Source: Sphingobium sp. (GTDB lineage: Bacteria; Pseudomonadota; Alphaproteobacteria; Sphingomonadales; Sphingomonadaceae). Taken from it: a DNA stretch of 45,893 nt. The DNA lies in the NCBI RefSeq assembly GCF_003248505.1, contig NZ_QFOA01000020.1, positions 1-45,893 on the forward strand, in the 5' to 3' direction. How positions within the stretch are numbered: position 1 is the first letter of the stretch; each line of letters opens with the position of its first letter. This document shows, in pieces, positions 17,417-25,847 of the stretch. The position numbers and the translations under genes are program-made. The notes beneath the pieces were generated by a model. That model was not told the origin of the DNA. It made no database searches and was given only the letters and a program-made list of their open reading frames with translations.

Positions 17417-17456
17417 GAGCCTTCCGGGAGTGTCCATGCGGAAGGCTCAATTTTTT
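17417..17456 (+). terminator. Intrinsic terminator-like hairpin
   Basis: Ten perfect base pairs (GAGCCTTCCG 17417-17426 with CGGAAGGCTC 17439-17448), a 12-base loop, then AATTTTTT. No gene is evident immediately upstream. Confidence 0.75.
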
Positions 17457-17506
17457 CGCTCGAGGTCCGGGCGTGCGGAGTAGATGGCGCGATTTTGTGG
17501 CGCCAC

Positions 17507-17896
17507 CTAGTTAGGCTCGGTCTCAGAACCATTCTCTTCATCGGCAAGGCGATGGAGATCCTGCTCGATGGTTTGCAGGATCGGCACGATGATTTCCTCG
17601 ACGTCCTGATCGCGCAACGCCTCACGAGCCAGTTGCACCTTGACGATCGCCGCTTCGATATTCGGCGCCGGGAGGGATAGCAGAGTCTGGACTGCAGACT
17701 CGTAGGGGACGGCGAAACTGGCATCGGTTCGTTCCCATTCGTGTACCCTCGCACAGGCTTTATCATAGTCTTCGGGGGTGAGATTAGGATCAGGACAGGG
17801 CGTGCTCGCCCGCCACTCGGTGAAGGCATGGCGGCTCTTCCGAAATTGCTCTATCGCCGCGAGCCACGTCGCGACCATGTCGTCTCGCGATGTCAT
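17507..17896 (-). CDS. Hypothetical helical protein
   Basis: A 129-residue soluble, mostly helical protein. The ATG at 17896 is chosen because the sequence becomes protein-like from there (MVATWLAAIEQFRKSRHAF); the frame is open further upstream, but with low-quality composition. It contains an acidic C-terminal half (EEIIVPILQTIEQDLHRLAD) and no signal or membrane segment. Not recognised. It stands alone on the minus strand, with a plus-strand terminator hairpin just beyond its 3' end. Confidence 0.55.
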   Translation of the reverse strand: MTSRDDMVATWLAAIEQFRKSRHAFTEWRASTPCPDPNLTPEDYDKACARVHEWERTDASFAVPYESAVQTLLSLPAPNIEAAIVKVQLAREALRDQDVEEIIVPILQTIEQDLHRLADEENGSETEPN

Positions 17897-18209
17897 CCTC
17901 AAAGTCCCCGTACCAGTTGCAGGCGCGGCGCACGATAATCGATTTGCCTGGTCGCATACAAATCGGCCCTCTGCGCCGATCGCATCGGCTGTCCACGAGA
18001 TAGCGACGGGCCTGGGAGATCGGTGTTGCAAGACTGCGGAGTCAGAGGTGGATTTTTGCCGGAAGGTGACCGGATTACTGTTGGCTGGCGGGCGGCAGGG
18101 AAGCGGAGCTGAATAGAGCCAGCTTCGGCGCGTGTCCCACAACATTCCGCCTACCTATTTCGACATCACCCGTCTTTATCCCCCGGAGAGGCCGCGCTAA
18201 ATCGACCTG
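17897..18209. other. Intergenic gap
   Basis: A 313-base divergent gap between two hypothetical genes. I see no confident gene, repeat or hairpin in it. Promoters for both neighbours must lie here. Confidence 0.5.
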
Positions 18210-18413
18210 ATGGATTATCGCGTCAGACTCATACCTCGCCTCCATCCTGTCGATGCCAAGGGACAGCCCGGCCCAGATGCTCCTGTCTTCGAAATCGCCT
18301 TTCCCGAAGCGTCGATCCAGACGCTGCGCGGCCGCGCCGAGAGGATCACCGGTCAGCGCAGCGCCAGGATCATCGCCGGCGATACGTCTTGTGATGGTGC
18401 GCCCCTGTGCTGA
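18210..18413 (+). CDS. Hypothetical small protein
   Basis: A 67-residue soluble protein with an ATG start (MDYRVRLIPRLHPVDAKGQ). Its 3' end overlaps the start of the following gene by seven bases, which suggests joint translation. The composition is coding-like but no family is recognised. It may form a functional pair with the downstream 127-residue protein. Confidence 0.5.
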   Translation: MDYRVRLIPRLHPVDAKGQPGPDAPVFEIAFPEASIQTLRGRAERITGQRSARIIAGDTSCDGAPLC

Positions 18414-18790
18414 ACGGGAATATCGACTGGTTTCGTCCCACAGATTTTACGGAGCAGGGCATGGTTCTCATGATCGACGGCAACCCTTGCGAAGTGCCCT
18501 GGGATGCCGTCCAGGGGATCAGCGCGGGCCGTGTTCGCATGGACAACGAAATGTGGCATCTGGCTCTGGCGGCGGACATCGACAGGCAAGGCAGCGCGCG
18601 CCTTGTCATTGTCACCGAGGCGGATCGGATCTGGGCAAGGTTCACGCAGATTCTGCCGCAGGTTTTTCCCTGCGTTCCGAGCGTGACGACATGGGGACCG
18701 CAGGCGCTGACAGCTTCGGAGCCGGTTTCGCTGTATGATCGGCCATCGGATCTTCCGCGTATGCGGGGTACCGAAACGCGCTTGCAGTAG
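18407..18790 (+). CDS. Hypothetical protein, partner of the preceding small gene
   Basis: A 127-residue soluble protein starting with GTG inside the end of the previous gene. The middle is beta-like with a repeated pattern of hydrophobic and acidic residues (MVLMIDGNPCEVPWDAVQ, MWHLALAADIDRQG, ARLVIVTEADRIWARF). No signal peptide, no membrane helix, no catalytic motif recognised. The two-gene arrangement is isolated from its neighbours by gaps on both sides. Confidence 0.5.
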   Translation: MLNGNIDWFRPTDFTEQGMVLMIDGNPCEVPWDAVQGISAGRVRMDNEMWHLALAADIDRQGSARLVIVTEADRIWARFTQILPQVFPCVPSVTTWGPQALTASEPVSLYDRPSDLPRMRGTETRLQ

Positions 18791-19099
18791 GCGGGCATGG
18801 TCGTATTTCCAGCCTTATGCCCCGCCGTTCCTGGATTATCGACAGCGTCCCGGTTCGGACCTCTCTGCTTTAGGCCAGGAACGCCTCATGGGATGTCTCG
18901 CCTGAATCCGTCGAGGGAAGACGCCAACAGAGGTAGACAAAGACCGCGTGCAAACAGTGATTTGCCTGGAGCGCCGTTCAAGCGACTTTTCCTGCACTAG
19001 GGACGATTCATCTCGCTGGCGGGCAACCCTTGATCCCATCGGATGGTTACTCCAGTCGGGTCGACATCGATATCCTCGTGAGAAAGAAGGAGCCGAAAG
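18791..19099. other. Intergenic gap
   Basis: A 309-base gap before the glycine-zipper gene. Short open frames are present but without ribosome sites or family features. Nothing else seen, apart from the strong ribosome site (GAAGGAG) at its end. Confidence 0.45.
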
Positions 19100-19522
19100 A
19101 TGAAGTATCTGGCAGGAATTCTCGGTTCGCTCGCAGCGACCACATTGGCTGTCACGGCCATTCCCGCAGAGGCGCAACATTCCAACAATCGTGATCGACG
19201 CAGTGTGGTTAGCCGCACTCGCGGTGATAGCCGGCACGAATGGCGCGGCGACAAGGATCGGAACTGGGCTCCGGCCCAGAGCTACCACCGCGGCAATTAC
19301 AAGGATCGGCGTCTTAGTCGAAATGACCGGGTCTATCGAGGCCGCGACGGACGGGCCTATTGTCGTCGTTCGGATGGCACGACCGGTCTTGTCGTGGGCG
19401 CATTGGGCGGCGCAGCTCTCGCGAAGCTGATCGGTGGCAACACTCTGGGCACCCTGGCCGGCGGAGCTGGCGGCGCCCTCGTCGGCCGACAGATTGACAG
19501 GGGCGAAGTGAAATGCCGTTAA
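19100..19522 (+). CDS. Exported glycine-zipper (2TM) envelope protein
   Basis: A 140-residue protein with a signal peptide (cleavage near AEAQ at residue 25). The middle is very basic and hydrophilic (RNDRVYRGRDGRAYCRRSDG). A glycine-zipper membrane domain follows at about residues 95-133 (GLVVGALGGAALAKLIGG, LAGGAGGALVGRQI). This layout is typical of the outer-membrane 17-kDa antigen/RcnB-like envelope proteins. The ATG at 19100 has a strong ribosome site and the gene is followed by a strong hairpin. Its probable place is the periplasm or outer membrane; role unknown, possibly envelope integrity. Confidence 0.75.
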   Translation: MKYLAGILGSLAATTLAVTAIPAEAQHSNNRDRRSVVSRTRGDSRHEWRGDKDRNWAPAQSYHRGNYKDRRLSRNDRVYRGRDGRAYCRRSDGTTGLVVGALGGAALAKLIGGNTLGTLAGGAGGALVGRQIDRGEVKCR

Positions 19523-19541
19523 TGTCGTGATCGGGAGATCG

Positions 19542-19571
19542 GGAAGCAGGGGCGTGCGCGCCCCGGCTTCC
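19542..19571 (+). terminator. Strong hairpin behind the glycine-zipper gene
   Basis: GGAAGC and GGGGCG (19542-19554) pair with CGCCCC and GCTTCC (19559-19571), with one A/G mismatch and a four-base loop. There is no long T run, so it may stabilise the 3' end rather than terminate alone. Confidence 0.55.
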
Positions 19572-19840
19572 GTTCCCATGAGCGCGCTGCGCTATACCGG
19601 CGATGCGGCCGCGCGATAGTCGAAGCCATGAATGCGGGCCTCAAGAATGGAGACGACGGCCGGTGAAGCTCAACTCTCCCGACCCCTCCGGGAGCCTGTC
19701 GCTCGATTTGACTGGACCGACAGACGCCGCCAAGCATCGGGCGCAAATTGCACTCTGACGAGAAGGCGGCGATCCGCTGCATTTCTTTTGACCGAATTCG
19801 GCGATCCCCTGACTGTAGCCGCCTGCGATCTATTACAGAA

Positions 19841-19872
19841 TAAAAAGCCGCAGGGCTTATCGGAGCCTGCGG
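19841..19872 (-). terminator. Intrinsic terminator of the transglutaminase pair
   Basis: On the minus strand CCGCAGG (19872-19866) pairs with CCTGCGG (19854-19848), followed by CTTTTTA. It lies about 150 bases beyond the downstream transglutaminase gene. Confidence 0.65.
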
Positions 19873-20022
19873 GGTTCAAGTAAAGGTCTCCCTCCTACTT
19901 CGCCCGCGACACGCCTAAGTTTTGCCCCACTTGTCTGGCCCAGCCAGGTTTTGAAAATCGCAGCCGGAGTGTGACAGATTTTCTCATTTTTCAGAGAGGG
20001 TATGCCGTTTAGAGCGTGACGA

Positions 20023-20838
20023 TCATCCCATTGTTGAGGTCTCTTCAGTTCGGACTTCGAAGTGCTGCAGTATCGCCGGCCCAAATGCGGTCGTCAAAGC
20101 GACATCGGTTGCGTCGCGGCCGCGCGCCATCAAGATTCGACCTATGCGGCGCTGGTTGTGCCGCGCATCATAAACGTACCAGCCACCATTGATATACACT
20201 TCAAACCAGGCGCTGAAGTCCATCGGTGCATCGACCGGGGGGACCCCGATATCGCCGAGATAGCCTGTACAGTAGCGAGCAGGGATATTCTTACACCGGC
20301 AAAGGGTGATGGCGAGATGGGCGAAATCTCTGCACACGCCCTGACGCTCCTGATAACCGTTCCAGGCCGTCTTGTCCGATCGGGCGTAATGGTAGCCAAA
20401 CTCAATATGGTTATGAACGAAATCGACAATCGCCTGCACACGCTCACGAGCCGACATAGGTTGGCCAAAATTGCTCCACGCCACCGTCATCAGGCGATCG
20501 GTCTCGCAGTAACGACTGCCCAGGAGAAACGGGATCACGTGATCTGGCAAATCCTCGACTGCGCTTTGCGGGCCATCAGGCGCCTCCTCATCGGGCTCAC
20601 CCTCATCTTCGATCACGAAGTCGCATGAGAGGGACACTTCGCCGAGCGGAAGCGTGAGCCTGGTAGCTACGTTGCCGAATGCATCTTCGAATTGATAAAG
20701 TGGTATGTCCGGACTTGCCAGGAGTCGTTGCGGAGTGCGTAAATCCTGGTGGCGTGAAGGGTGAACGCTGAGCAATGCCACCATCGCGGTTCTCGCCTGC
20801 GTTTCGAACCGAATGTCATATCCGCAGCGGATCAGCAT
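20023..20838 (-). CDS. Transglutaminase-like protein, variant active site
   Basis: A 271-residue protein with an N-terminal beta domain and a transglutaminase-like core. The nucleophile cysteine is clear (QGVCRDFAHLA, Cys169). Where other members have His-Ala-Trp this one has Ser-Ala-Trp (MDFSAWFEVY, Ser209), and it keeps DARHN (Asp224, His226). A related subfamily shows the same DFSAW pattern, so this is probably inherited rather than a recent mutation, but catalysis may be altered or absent. It overlaps the upstream transglutaminase by seven bases, so the two form an operon. No signal peptide. Substrate unknown. Confidence 0.8.
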   Translation of the reverse strand: MLIRCGYDIRFETQARTAMVALLSVHPSRHQDLRTPQRLLASPDIPLYQFEDAFGNVATRLTLPLGEVSLSCDFVIEDEGEPDEEAPDGPQSAVEDLPDHVIPFLLGSRYCETDRLMTVAWSNFGQPMSARERVQAIVDFVHNHIEFGYHYARSDKTAWNGYQERQGVCRDFAHLAITLCRCKNIPARYCTGYLGDIGVPPVDAPMDFSAWFEVYINGGWYVYDARHNQRRIGRILMARGRDATDVALTTAFGPAILQHFEVRTEETSTMG

Positions 20839-21782
20839 CTCTGTGACCTTTCCGAAGGGCCGGCAAGCCGGCTGTTGACGGCGCCATCGCCGCGGGAGTG
20901 AGAGGGGGAATGCTCAGTACGATGAACGTCTACTTCAACGTCCATTCCCAGGTAGCTGGAGGGGAGCCCGAACCAGGTTCCCGACAGGGGGATCGCTTGA
21001 TAAGGATCGCGCGCGACCGCAACGCGGACCAGCCCCCGATTGCCCACGATGCCGTTGGTCGGGTCGAATTCAACCCAACCTGATCCGGGCAGGAAGATGC
21101 GGACCCAGGCGTGCGTATTTCCGCCACCGACCACTCCCTCCGAGCGCGAGGGATTATAGACATAGCCCGAGACGAAGCGCGCGGCGAAGCCCAGCGCGCG
21201 CACCGCCTCGATCATCAACACGGCAAAGTCACGGCAGGTGCCCTGTCGCTTGGCAAGTGTCTCCGTCGGCGTCTGGGTTCCCTTTTCATGTCGAGGTACA
21301 TAGGTGAAATCCCGTTTGATACTGGTCGCGATGGAAGTCAGGAGCGCAACTGTTTCGGTGTTGCCATCGTTCTTGACGAAGGCGCGCGCCCAATTGTCCA
21401 CGGTTCGCTCGGGATCGAGATGCTGGCGCTCGATCGAGCGTAGCAGGTCGGGCATATCCTCTGCCGAATAGGTGAAAGGAAAGAGGCGAGCGTAAGGTTC
21501 GACATCGACCTGTTGCTGAGCCAGCGGTGCGTGTTCCAGAGTGGTCTCACTGATGACCAGCAGTTTCTCCGTGCGGCGATCGAAAGCCGCCACCGCCACC
21601 GAATTCCCGAAAACGTCGTGCAGCCACCGCAGTCCGGTGGGCTCCGGCTCGATCTTGAGACGCGCCGATAGCAAATGCTGGTCAAATCCTTCACGCGGTC
21701 GCATCATGATCCGATGTTCACCGAGCGATACGGGCTGCTGATAGCGATACAGCGTGGAATGATGGATGGTCAGCAGCGGCAT
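20832..21782 (-). CDS. Transglutaminase-like cysteine protease family protein
   Basis: A 316-residue protein. The ATG at 21782 begins the family's usual N-terminal bacterial transglutaminase beta domain (LLTIHHSTLYRYQQPVSLGE). The core holds a full triad: Cys183 in QGTCRDFAVLM, His224 in GNTHAWVRIFLPG and Asp240 in VEFDPTNG. Proteins of this group are predicted cytoplasmic peptidases or amidases. The gene starts 14 bases from the divergent amidohydrolase, so the two directions may share a control region. It lies upstream of, and overlaps, a second transglutaminase with a variant site. Confidence 0.88.
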   Translation of the reverse strand: MPLLTIHHSTLYRYQQPVSLGEHRIMMRPREGFDQHLLSARLKIEPEPTGLRWLHDVFGNSVAVAAFDRRTEKLLVISETTLEHAPLAQQQVDVEPYARLFPFTYSAEDMPDLLRSIERQHLDPERTVDNWARAFVKNDGNTETVALLTSIATSIKRDFTYVPRHEKGTQTPTETLAKRQGTCRDFAVLMIEAVRALGFAARFVSGYVYNPSRSEGVVGGGNTHAWVRIFLPGSGWVEFDPTNGIVGNRGLVRVAVARDPYQAIPLSGTWFGLPSSYLGMDVEVDVHRTEHSPSHSRGDGAVNSRLAGPSERSQRC

Positions 21783-21796
21783 GGGAGTAACTCCTG

Positions 21797-22579
21797 ATGG
21801 CCGCGCTGGAGGCGGATAGCCTGCTTGGACCCGACGATCCGGCGCCATTCGAAGTGTACAACGCGGGCGGCGCCTCACCGTTCCTCCTGCTCGGCGATCA
21901 CGCGGGCACAGCGATACCGGCTTCGCTCAAAAGTCTCGGGTTAGGCCCGGAGGATCGAGGCCGTCACATCGCGCTGGACATCGGCGTCGAGGGACTGGGC
22001 CAAGTGCTTGCGCGCGAGCTGGATTGTCCGTTCCTGCGTCAAATCTATTCGCGACTGGTTATCGACTGCAATCGCCATAGCGAACGGGCCGACGCAGTTC
22101 CGGAGATATCCGACCGCACCTATATCCCTGGAAACATGAACCTTCCGGACAGCGTCCGGAGGGCCCGGATAGAAAGCATTCACGTGCCCTATCACGCAGC
22201 CATTTCAAGAATGCTGGATGATCGTCAGCACCAGGGCCGCGCGACCGTCCTTGTTTCACTTCATAGTTTCACCCCCATCCTGAACGGAAGCGCCCGACCT
22301 TGGGACGTCGGCATATTATATTGGCGGGGGCGTACGGACTTCGCGCTTGGGCTACGTGATGCGCTGGCAAGACAAACTGGCATCGTTGTTGGCGACAATG
22401 TCCCCTATGCGATGGACGACACAGATTATACGGTCCCGTACCACGCATTCAGCCGCGCCCTGCCCTATGTGGAAATCGAGGTGAAGCAGAGTCTGATCGA
22501 TGATCCGCAGGGGCAAGCCGTCTGGGCGGCTCGCCTCGGAACTGCGGCCCGCGAAGCGCTGGACAGGATAGCGCTTTAG
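21797..22579 (+). CDS. N-formylglutamate amidohydrolase family protein
   Basis: A 260-residue zinc-type amidohydrolase of the family named after the histidine-breakdown enzyme that frees glutamate from N-formylglutamate. Family blocks are LLLGDHAGTAIP near residue 33, RLVIDCNRHSERAD near 86, HVPYHAAISRMLD near 130, VSLHSFTP near 153 and YVEIEVKQSLI near 225. No other hut genes are nearby, so a role in histidine use is unlikely. Standing divergent to two transglutaminase-like genes suggests a shared role in amide or isopeptide metabolism, which is inference. Confidence 0.85.
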   Translation: MAALEADSLLGPDDPAPFEVYNAGGASPFLLLGDHAGTAIPASLKSLGLGPEDRGRHIALDIGVEGLGQVLARELDCPFLRQIYSRLVIDCNRHSERADAVPEISDRTYIPGNMNLPDSVRRARIESIHVPYHAAISRMLDDRQHQGRATVLVSLHSFTPILNGSARPWDVGILYWRGRTDFALGLRDALARQTGIVVGDNVPYAMDDTDYTVPYHAFSRALPYVEIEVKQSLIDDPQGQAVWAARLGTAAREALDRIAL

Positions 22580-22616
22580 CTCTGTGCCTAGATTACGAGA
22601 ACGACCACTAGCATCC

Positions 22617-23996
22617 CTACCTTTTCGCGGGCACGCTCCTGAATACGGCGTACCCGAACAAACCGGAAAGGACCGAGGCTGCGAATACGCCCAGGGAGGC
22701 CTCCTCGAACTGCGTCTCGTCCGTAAAGGCCAGTTCGGCGATGAAGAGGGATATGGTAAAGCCGATGCCGGCAACGCCCCCGATACCAAGGATCATTCTC
22801 CAGGTCAGCCCTTCCGGCAAGCGAGCGAGATGCAGCCGACACGCGAGCCAGGTCGCGAAGAGAAAGCCTGCCGGTTTGCCGACCGCCAGACCGGCGATGA
22901 TGCCGATCGCCAGGTTTGAATGCAGAATGTCACTCAGCAGGTCTGGGGAGAAATGTATCCGCAGGTTGGAAAGAGCAAATAGCGGCAAGACCACATAAGA
23001 GACCCACGGCGTCAATATCCGGATCAGCCTGGCCGCGGCTTCATCGGTAGCCGCTGCCATCTCGTGGACGTAGCCCAGGTTTTTCTGAGCGGACAGATGA
23101 TGAGTATCCTCTTCATCCGGATCGTCGGCGCGTGCGGCCGCAGCCTCGGCTTTCTTGATCTCGTCGATGGGTCGCTGGACATGCGCTGCAAAGCGCCGCT
23201 CTGAAAGGCGCGAGTTTGTCGGAAGCAGCAGACCAATAGCGACACCGGCTATCGTGGGATGAACCCCCGATCCCAATATGCCGATCCAAACCACGATGCC
23301 CAGCAAGACATAAAGGATTGGAGTGACCCAGTTAAGGCGCAGGAACAGGATTATGCCAAGATATGCGGCTCCTGCCAGTGCGAGAAACCAGAGTTGAAGC
23401 GTAGCGGTGTAGGCAAAGGCTATAACTAGCAGGCAAAACACATCGTCGATCGCTGCGAAGGCGAGCAACGTGGCGCGAAGCGATGGCGGCAAGGAGGTCG
23501 CGAACATACCGACGATCGCCAGGCTGAACGCCGTATCCATCGCCGCTACCGTTCCCCAGCCATGCTGCGCTTGGGTACCAAGGTTGAAGGCAAGGTAAAC
23601 AGCCACCGGAACAACGAGACCACCTATCGCACCAACGACAGGGAGGGCCGCGGTCCGAACTGAAGACAATGACCCTTTCACGAACTCACGCTTCACCTCT
23701 GTTCCGATTATGAGGAAAAACAGCGGCATCAACGCGTCATTGATCCATCCCGACAGGGGTTTAGCTATTGCCCAGCCATCATAGGTCAGCCTCAGGGGGG
23801 CGTCCCAGATGTGCGCGTATGTTGAACCCCAAGCGGTATTGATCAGCACGAGTGCGGCGATCGACGCGATCAGCAGCGGGCCGCCGGATACCTCGCCGAT
23901 AACGAAGAACGGTTCAAACTTCCTAAGGATAGCAGCCGCGGGCGAGTGATGGGCCCTGGCGGCGATGCGGCCCGACTGACGAGGGGGCAAACTCAT
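22617..23996 (-). CDS. nhaA: NhaA family Na+/H+ antiporter
   Basis: An inner-membrane antiporter that exchanges cytoplasmic sodium for protons. The ATG at 23996 has an AGGA ribosome site; an earlier ATG at 24038 has none. The key acidic residues are present: Asp154 (AMDTAFSLA) and Asp184/Asp185 (FAAIDDVFCLL), matching Asp133, 163 and 164 of E. coli. The lysine equivalent to Lys300 is in VGKPAGF. At 459 residues it is longer than E. coli NhaA (388), mainly through a charged cytoplasmic loop in the middle (near RADDPDEEDTHHLSAQ). That loop could add regulation. It converges with the amidohydrolase 37 bases away. Confidence 0.95.
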   Translation of the reverse strand: MSLPPRQSGRIAARAHHSPAAAILRKFEPFFVIGEVSGGPLLIASIAALVLINTAWGSTYAHIWDAPLRLTYDGWAIAKPLSGWINDALMPLFFLIIGTEVKREFVKGSLSSVRTAALPVVGAIGGLVVPVAVYLAFNLGTQAQHGWGTVAAMDTAFSLAIVGMFATSLPPSLRATLLAFAAIDDVFCLLVIAFAYTATLQLWFLALAGAAYLGIILFLRLNWVTPILYVLLGIVVWIGILGSGVHPTIAGVAIGLLLPTNSRLSERRFAAHVQRPIDEIKKAEAAAARADDPDEEDTHHLSAQKNLGYVHEMAAATDEAAARLIRILTPWVSYVVLPLFALSNLRIHFSPDLLSDILHSNLAIGIIAGLAVGKPAGFLFATWLACRLHLARLPEGLTWRMILGIGGVAGIGFTISLFIAELAFTDETQFEEASLGVFAASVLSGLFGYAVFRSVPAKR

Positions 23997-24299
23997 TTGC
24001 CGTTCCTGGAGTCGGTAAAATCGCCGGGCATGTCTCATCCAACCCGACCAAAGCGAAATCGTTGCAAAATGCTGTCGGGCAGAGGCAAGTTAGATGTCCG
24101 GTAAGCAGGAAGGTGCCAGTAGGATTGCCGGCGCTCGGCGGACTATGCGATCGTGCCATGGGATATTCCGGTTCGCCGCATGATCGGCAAAGCCTTGCGT
24201 GACTATTTCACGCAGCGAACTATTCGAGCAATGCCGACTGTCTGATTAACACTCTGTTTCCACCGGGAACGATGTCGCCGAATTTTGATTTTATGCGGT
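23997..24299. promoter_or_regulatory. Divergent intergenic region with a small palindrome
   Basis: About 300 bases between nhaA and the response-regulator gene. A perfect inverted repeat GCGTGA-N5-TCACGC lies at 24197-24213, about 90 bases before the regulator gene; it could be an operator. No gene seen. Confidence 0.35.
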
Positions 24300-24686
24300 A
24301 TGAAGGAAGACGCTGCCCATCCGATCTGCCGAGAGGAGATTCTGGTCGTTGATGATGAGCCGCTGCTCAGAATGGTTTTGGTGGATTTGTTCGAGGATGC
24401 AGGCTTCCGGGTGGAGGAAGCGGGCGATGCTGGCGAAGCACTTGAACTATTGAAAGCGCATCCTTCCATCCGCATTGTCGTGACTGACATTCAGATGCCC
24501 GGATCAATGGACGGCCTGCGCCTCGCGAACTATATCCATGATGCATATCCGCCAATCGCGCTAATCGTGTGCTCGGGCGCGATATCACCTGATGGAGGCG
24601 CGCTGCCGCAGTCCGCCATCTTCATGCCCAAACCGGTCGATCACGCCGTTTTGCTACGCACGGTGAGCAAAATGTTGTCTGCGTAA
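24300..24686 (+). CDS. Single-domain response regulator
   Basis: A 128-residue receiver domain with no output domain. The acidic pocket is VVDDE (residues 16-20), the phosphoacceptor Asp63 sits in VVTDIQMP, and the switch lysine sits in IFMPKPVD. The ATG at 24300 is preferred to a TTG at 24285. It converges with the hybrid kinase gene at 24703, so it is probably a phosphotransfer partner of the same signalling cluster. Without a DNA-binding domain it must act by protein contact or as a phosphate sink. Confidence 0.88.
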   Translation: MKEDAAHPICREEILVVDDEPLLRMVLVDLFEDAGFRVEEAGDAGEALELLKAHPSIRIVVTDIQMPGSMDGLRLANYIHDAYPPIALIVCSGAISPDGGALPQSAIFMPKPVDHAVLLRTVSKMLSA

Positions 24687-24702
24687 CGAGGCTAAGCTCC
24701 TG

Positions 24703-25845
24703 CTATTGCTTAGATAAGCCTTCGAAAACTAGCGAAAAGGCGGTTCCTTCGCCCACTTTGCTGGCGACTTCCATCCTTGCCCCCATCCGTTCGACAAGGT
24801 CGCGGCAGAGCAGTAGTCCCAGCCCGCTCCCCTTCTCTCCCGCAGTCCCTGGCGTCGTGACGCGGCGATCGATGCGGAAGAGATTGTCGATGGCCTGCTG
24901 CGACATTCCTACGCCGGAATCCCGAACATGGATAACGAACCGCCCGTCGGTTCCTTTCTCGCAGGCGATGGTGATGCCGCCCCCTGCTGGCGTAAACTTG
25001 ATCGAATTGCCGACCAGGTTGCGCAGCACCGTCGCGAGCATGTCGCGATGGGCACGGACCATCCCGCCGCCACAATCGAATGACACCGATACGCCCTTCT
25101 CTTCAGCCGTGTGGCGGCACACACTCGTCGCTTCCTGTGCGATAGCAGCCACATCGACCATCTCGAGTTCGACATTGCCGCTATCCATCTGGAGCTGTGC
25201 CCAGTCGAAAAGGCTTTCCATCAGGGCGTGTGCCTGCACTGCCGCCTCCTGCACGGCCTGCGCACGGATTTGAACCTTCGCGGGATCCTTTTGCGCGGCG
25301 GTCCGGCTCAAAGAGTCCGAGAGACCAATGATTGCCTGGAAGGGATTGCGCAGATCATGCGCGATGATCGAAAGCAGCAAGGCCTTCTGACGATTGAGCG
25401 CATCGAGAGCGAGGGATTTTTCCTCGGCTTCCCGCTTCGCCTGCTCGAGTTCCGCCAGAAAGGCGCGCCTTGCCTTGGCATAGCGGATTGCACGCGCAAG
25501 GCCCGATGGGTTGAGCTCCGCCTTGCTCAAATGATCGAGCGCCCCCGCTCGCATCAGATCGAGGGCCGTCTCGGGGTTGGTCTCGCCGGTAAGGATCAGA
25601 ACGGCATTGATACCGCACCTTGGAGCGAGCAAAGCCCCCAGCACATCGAAGGCATCGGCATCGGGCAAGCGATAATCGAGCAGGACGCAGTCGAAGGCTT
25701 TCTCGCCTGCGAGCGCTAGTCCTTCGGCAGCGTTTGCTGCCTCCGTCAGAACCCAAGTGAGGTCAGAGGCCGACAGCGCCCGCCGGACGGCCTGGCGATC
25801 GACTTCATCGTCATCGATAAGGAGGATGTGGGTCTGGGTCGGCAT
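24703..25845 (-). CDS. Receiver-histidine kinase hybrid
   Basis: A 380-residue soluble protein. The receiver domain comes first (Asp57 in VLLDYRLPDAD, Lys108 in HLSKAEL), then a short coiled coil (about 120-155). The dimerisation domain follows with the phospho-histidine in SIIAHDLRNPFQ (His163). The ATP-binding domain has N box LRNLVGNSIKFT, G1 DSGVGM and G2 GSGLGLLLCRDL. There is no membrane segment, so its input must be phosphate on the receiver, likely from the upstream kinase through the small regulator. It starts two bases after the small regulator's stop. Confidence 0.92.
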   Translation of the reverse strand: MPTQTHILLIDDDEVDRQAVRRALSASDLTWVLTEAANAAEGLALAGEKAFDCVLLDYRLPDADAFDVLGALLAPRCGINAVLILTGETNPETALDLMRAGALDHLSKAELNPSGLARAIRYAKARRAFLAELEQAKREAEEKSLALDALNRQKALLLSIIAHDLRNPFQAIIGLSDSLSRTAAQKDPAKVQIRAQAVQEAAVQAHALMESLFDWAQLQMDSGNVELEMVDVAAIAQEATSVCRHTAEEKGVSVSFDCGGGMVRAHRDMLATVLRNLVGNSIKFTPAGGGITIACEKGTDGRFVIHVRDSGVGMSQQAIDNLFRIDRRVTTPGTAGEKGSGLGLLLCRDLVERMGARMEVASKVGEGTAFSLVFEGLSKQ

Positions 25846-25847
25846 CG

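Larger units (their letters stand above)
16990..17506. other. Gene-poor gap with two terminator hairpins
   Basis: No convincing protein gene is seen in these 517 bases; the longer open frames run through the hairpins and have no family features. A 24-codon frame (17098-17172) ends ten bases before the first hairpin. The two intrinsic-terminator-like hairpins, both pointing in plus direction, suggest one or two short transcripts. Confidence 0.5.
19523..20022. other. Gene-free gap with two hairpins
   Basis: About 500 bases with no convincing gene. It contains the hairpin at 19542-19571 behind the glycine-zipper gene and a minus-strand terminator at 19841-19872 for the transglutaminase pair. 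Nothing else recognised. Confidence 0.5.

Noticed and set aside
24266..24290. GGAAC-N16-GATT before the response regulator as an EcfG promoter
   Set aside because: The -10 is poor and the site is too close to the ATG at 24300.
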